In this document: in pieces, positions 7,042 to 7,603 of the stretch
Layout: every line of letters starts with the position of its first letter
Position numbering within the stretch: the stretch's first letter is position 1
Source: Casp-actino8 sp001510455
Lineage (GTDB): Bacteria; Actinomycetota; Acidimicrobiia; Acidimicrobiales; Ilumatobacteraceae
Assembly: GCA_027592035.1 (NCBI GenBank)
Contig: JAQCIK010000046.1
Coordinates: 1 to 7,603, forward strand
DNA: 7,603 bases
Direction of reading: 5' to 3'
The notes under the pieces: generated by a model
The model's input: only the letters and a program-made list of their open reading frames with translations
Told to the model about the DNA's origin: nothing
The model's database searches: none
Made by a program: the position numbers and the translations under genes

Positions 7042-7603
7042 ATGAAGGCAGGAGTCGCGATCGTCGTCGTGATCTCGGTACTCGTCACCGCCTGCTCCGA
7101 CCGAGGCAACACCTCGACTGAACGGTCGACCGACGCGCCATCGACCACTTCGACCCCCGAACCCTCGGTGACTTGGGGTCCGTGCCCGGGTGGTTCGGGC
7201 GACTGCGCGGTGGTGGAGGTGCCACGCGATCATGCGAATCCCGAACTCGGTACCTTCGACCTTCTCATCGCTCGTCAACGTGCTCGCAAACCGAGTGAAC
7301 GAATCGGACTCCTCTTCACGAACGCCGGGGGTCCCGGCGCCGAGTCGAGTTGGCTGGCCAGCGACGCCGAGTGGTACTTCTCCGACGTCGTTCTCGATCG
7401 TTTCGACATCATCGGATGGGATCCTCGAGGTACGTCCGGTTCGCGGCCGAAGTTCGACTGCACCGACGACATCGACGCTTATTTCTCGCTCGACCCCACT
7501 CCCGACTCTCCGTCAGCACGTGCCGAGGTCGTCACCGCGGCGAAAACCTTCGTCGACGCCTGTGTCGAGAACGTCGGTGACCTCCTGCCCTACATCGGGA
7601 CCG
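7042..7603 (+). CDS. Secreted lipoprotein, TAP-like alpha/beta hydrolase (peptidase S33 type), N-terminal part
   Basis: The first 187 residues of a gene that continues past the right edge with no stop in frame. Residues 1-18 form a short lipoprotein signal: MKAG, a hydrophobic run, and lipobox VTAC with Cys18 as the lipidation site. A Ser/Thr/Pro/Asp-rich spacer (19-42) follows, then a small paired-cysteine segment (Cys48, Cys55) before VEVPRDH (58-64). The hydrolase fold begins with LLFTNAGGPG (90-99), the oxyanion-type GGPG motif, then IIGWDPRGTSGS (123-134) and LLPYIGT (181-187). This matches tripeptidyl-aminopeptidase-like exported hydrolases of actinobacteria. The nucleophile Ser, and the Asp and His, should lie beyond the window, so activity cannot be confirmed. 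The ATG at 7042 is chosen because it directly precedes the signal peptide. Confidence 0.87.
   Translation, partial: MKAGVAIVVVISVLVTACSDRGNTSTERSTDAPSTTSTPEPSVTWGPCPGGSGDCAVVEVPRDHANPELGTFDLLIARQRARKPSERIGLLFTNAGGPGAESSWLASDAEWYFSDVVLDRFDIIGWDPRGTSGSRPKFDCTDDIDAYFSLDPTPDSPSARAEVVTAAKTFVDACVENVGDLLPYIGT

Noticed and set aside
6074..7045. 323-codon open frame on the plus strand opposite the ABC exporter
   Set aside because: Low-complexity His/Asp/Glu/Arg-rich translation with no recognisable motif, lying entirely opposite a gene with intact Walker and membrane motifs. It is a GC-codon shadow.

Overview
The window comes from a GC-rich bacterium, most likely an actinomycete in the broad sense (Actinomycetota). 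The evidence is a dnaK-grpE-dnaJ chaperone operon, a HAIR-type operator (the HspR binding site typical of actinobacteria), a DnaK lacking the insertion found near the N-terminus of Gram-negative DnaKs, and several starts with no Shine-Dalgarno sequence, as expected for leaderless mRNAs. The gene style reminds me of Acidimicrobiia (Ilumatobacter-like), but that is only an impression.

Layout. Positions 1-3005 (minus strand) hold dnaK, then grpE, then the first 196 codons of dnaJ, which runs off the left edge. Positions 3006-3293 are a divergent intergenic region dense in symmetry: two tandem 31-bp hairpin repeats beside the dnaK ribosome binding site, a perfect 14-bp inverted repeat, a near-perfect HAIR element, and a nested inverted repeat closer to the opposite gene. 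Positions 3294-5054 (plus strand) encode a D-aminoacylase-type amidohydrolase. Positions 5055-5134 carry a symmetrical bidirectional terminator between converging genes. Positions 5135-7006 (minus) encode an ABC exporter with fused membrane and ATPase domains. From 7042 to the right edge (plus) lies the start of a lipoprotein of the TAP-like alpha/beta hydrolase family, divergent from the exporter with only 35 bp between start codons.

How the parts work together. DnaK, GrpE and DnaJ form one ATP-driven folding machine: DnaJ delivers substrate and triggers ATP hydrolysis, and GrpE exchanges the nucleotide. The HAIR element implies repression by HspR, whose gene commonly follows dnaJ and would then lie just beyond position 1. 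The amidohydrolase, exporter and lipoprotein show no obvious pathway link to the chaperones. They look like ordinary neighbouring transcription units. The exporter and lipoprotein share a compact divergent promoter region.

The coding content is of known families and I see no new multi-gene system. The least explained part is the dnaK upstream region, where four distinct symmetrical elements lie within about 240 bp. The amidohydrolase also appears to lack two histidine metal ligands of the classical enzyme.
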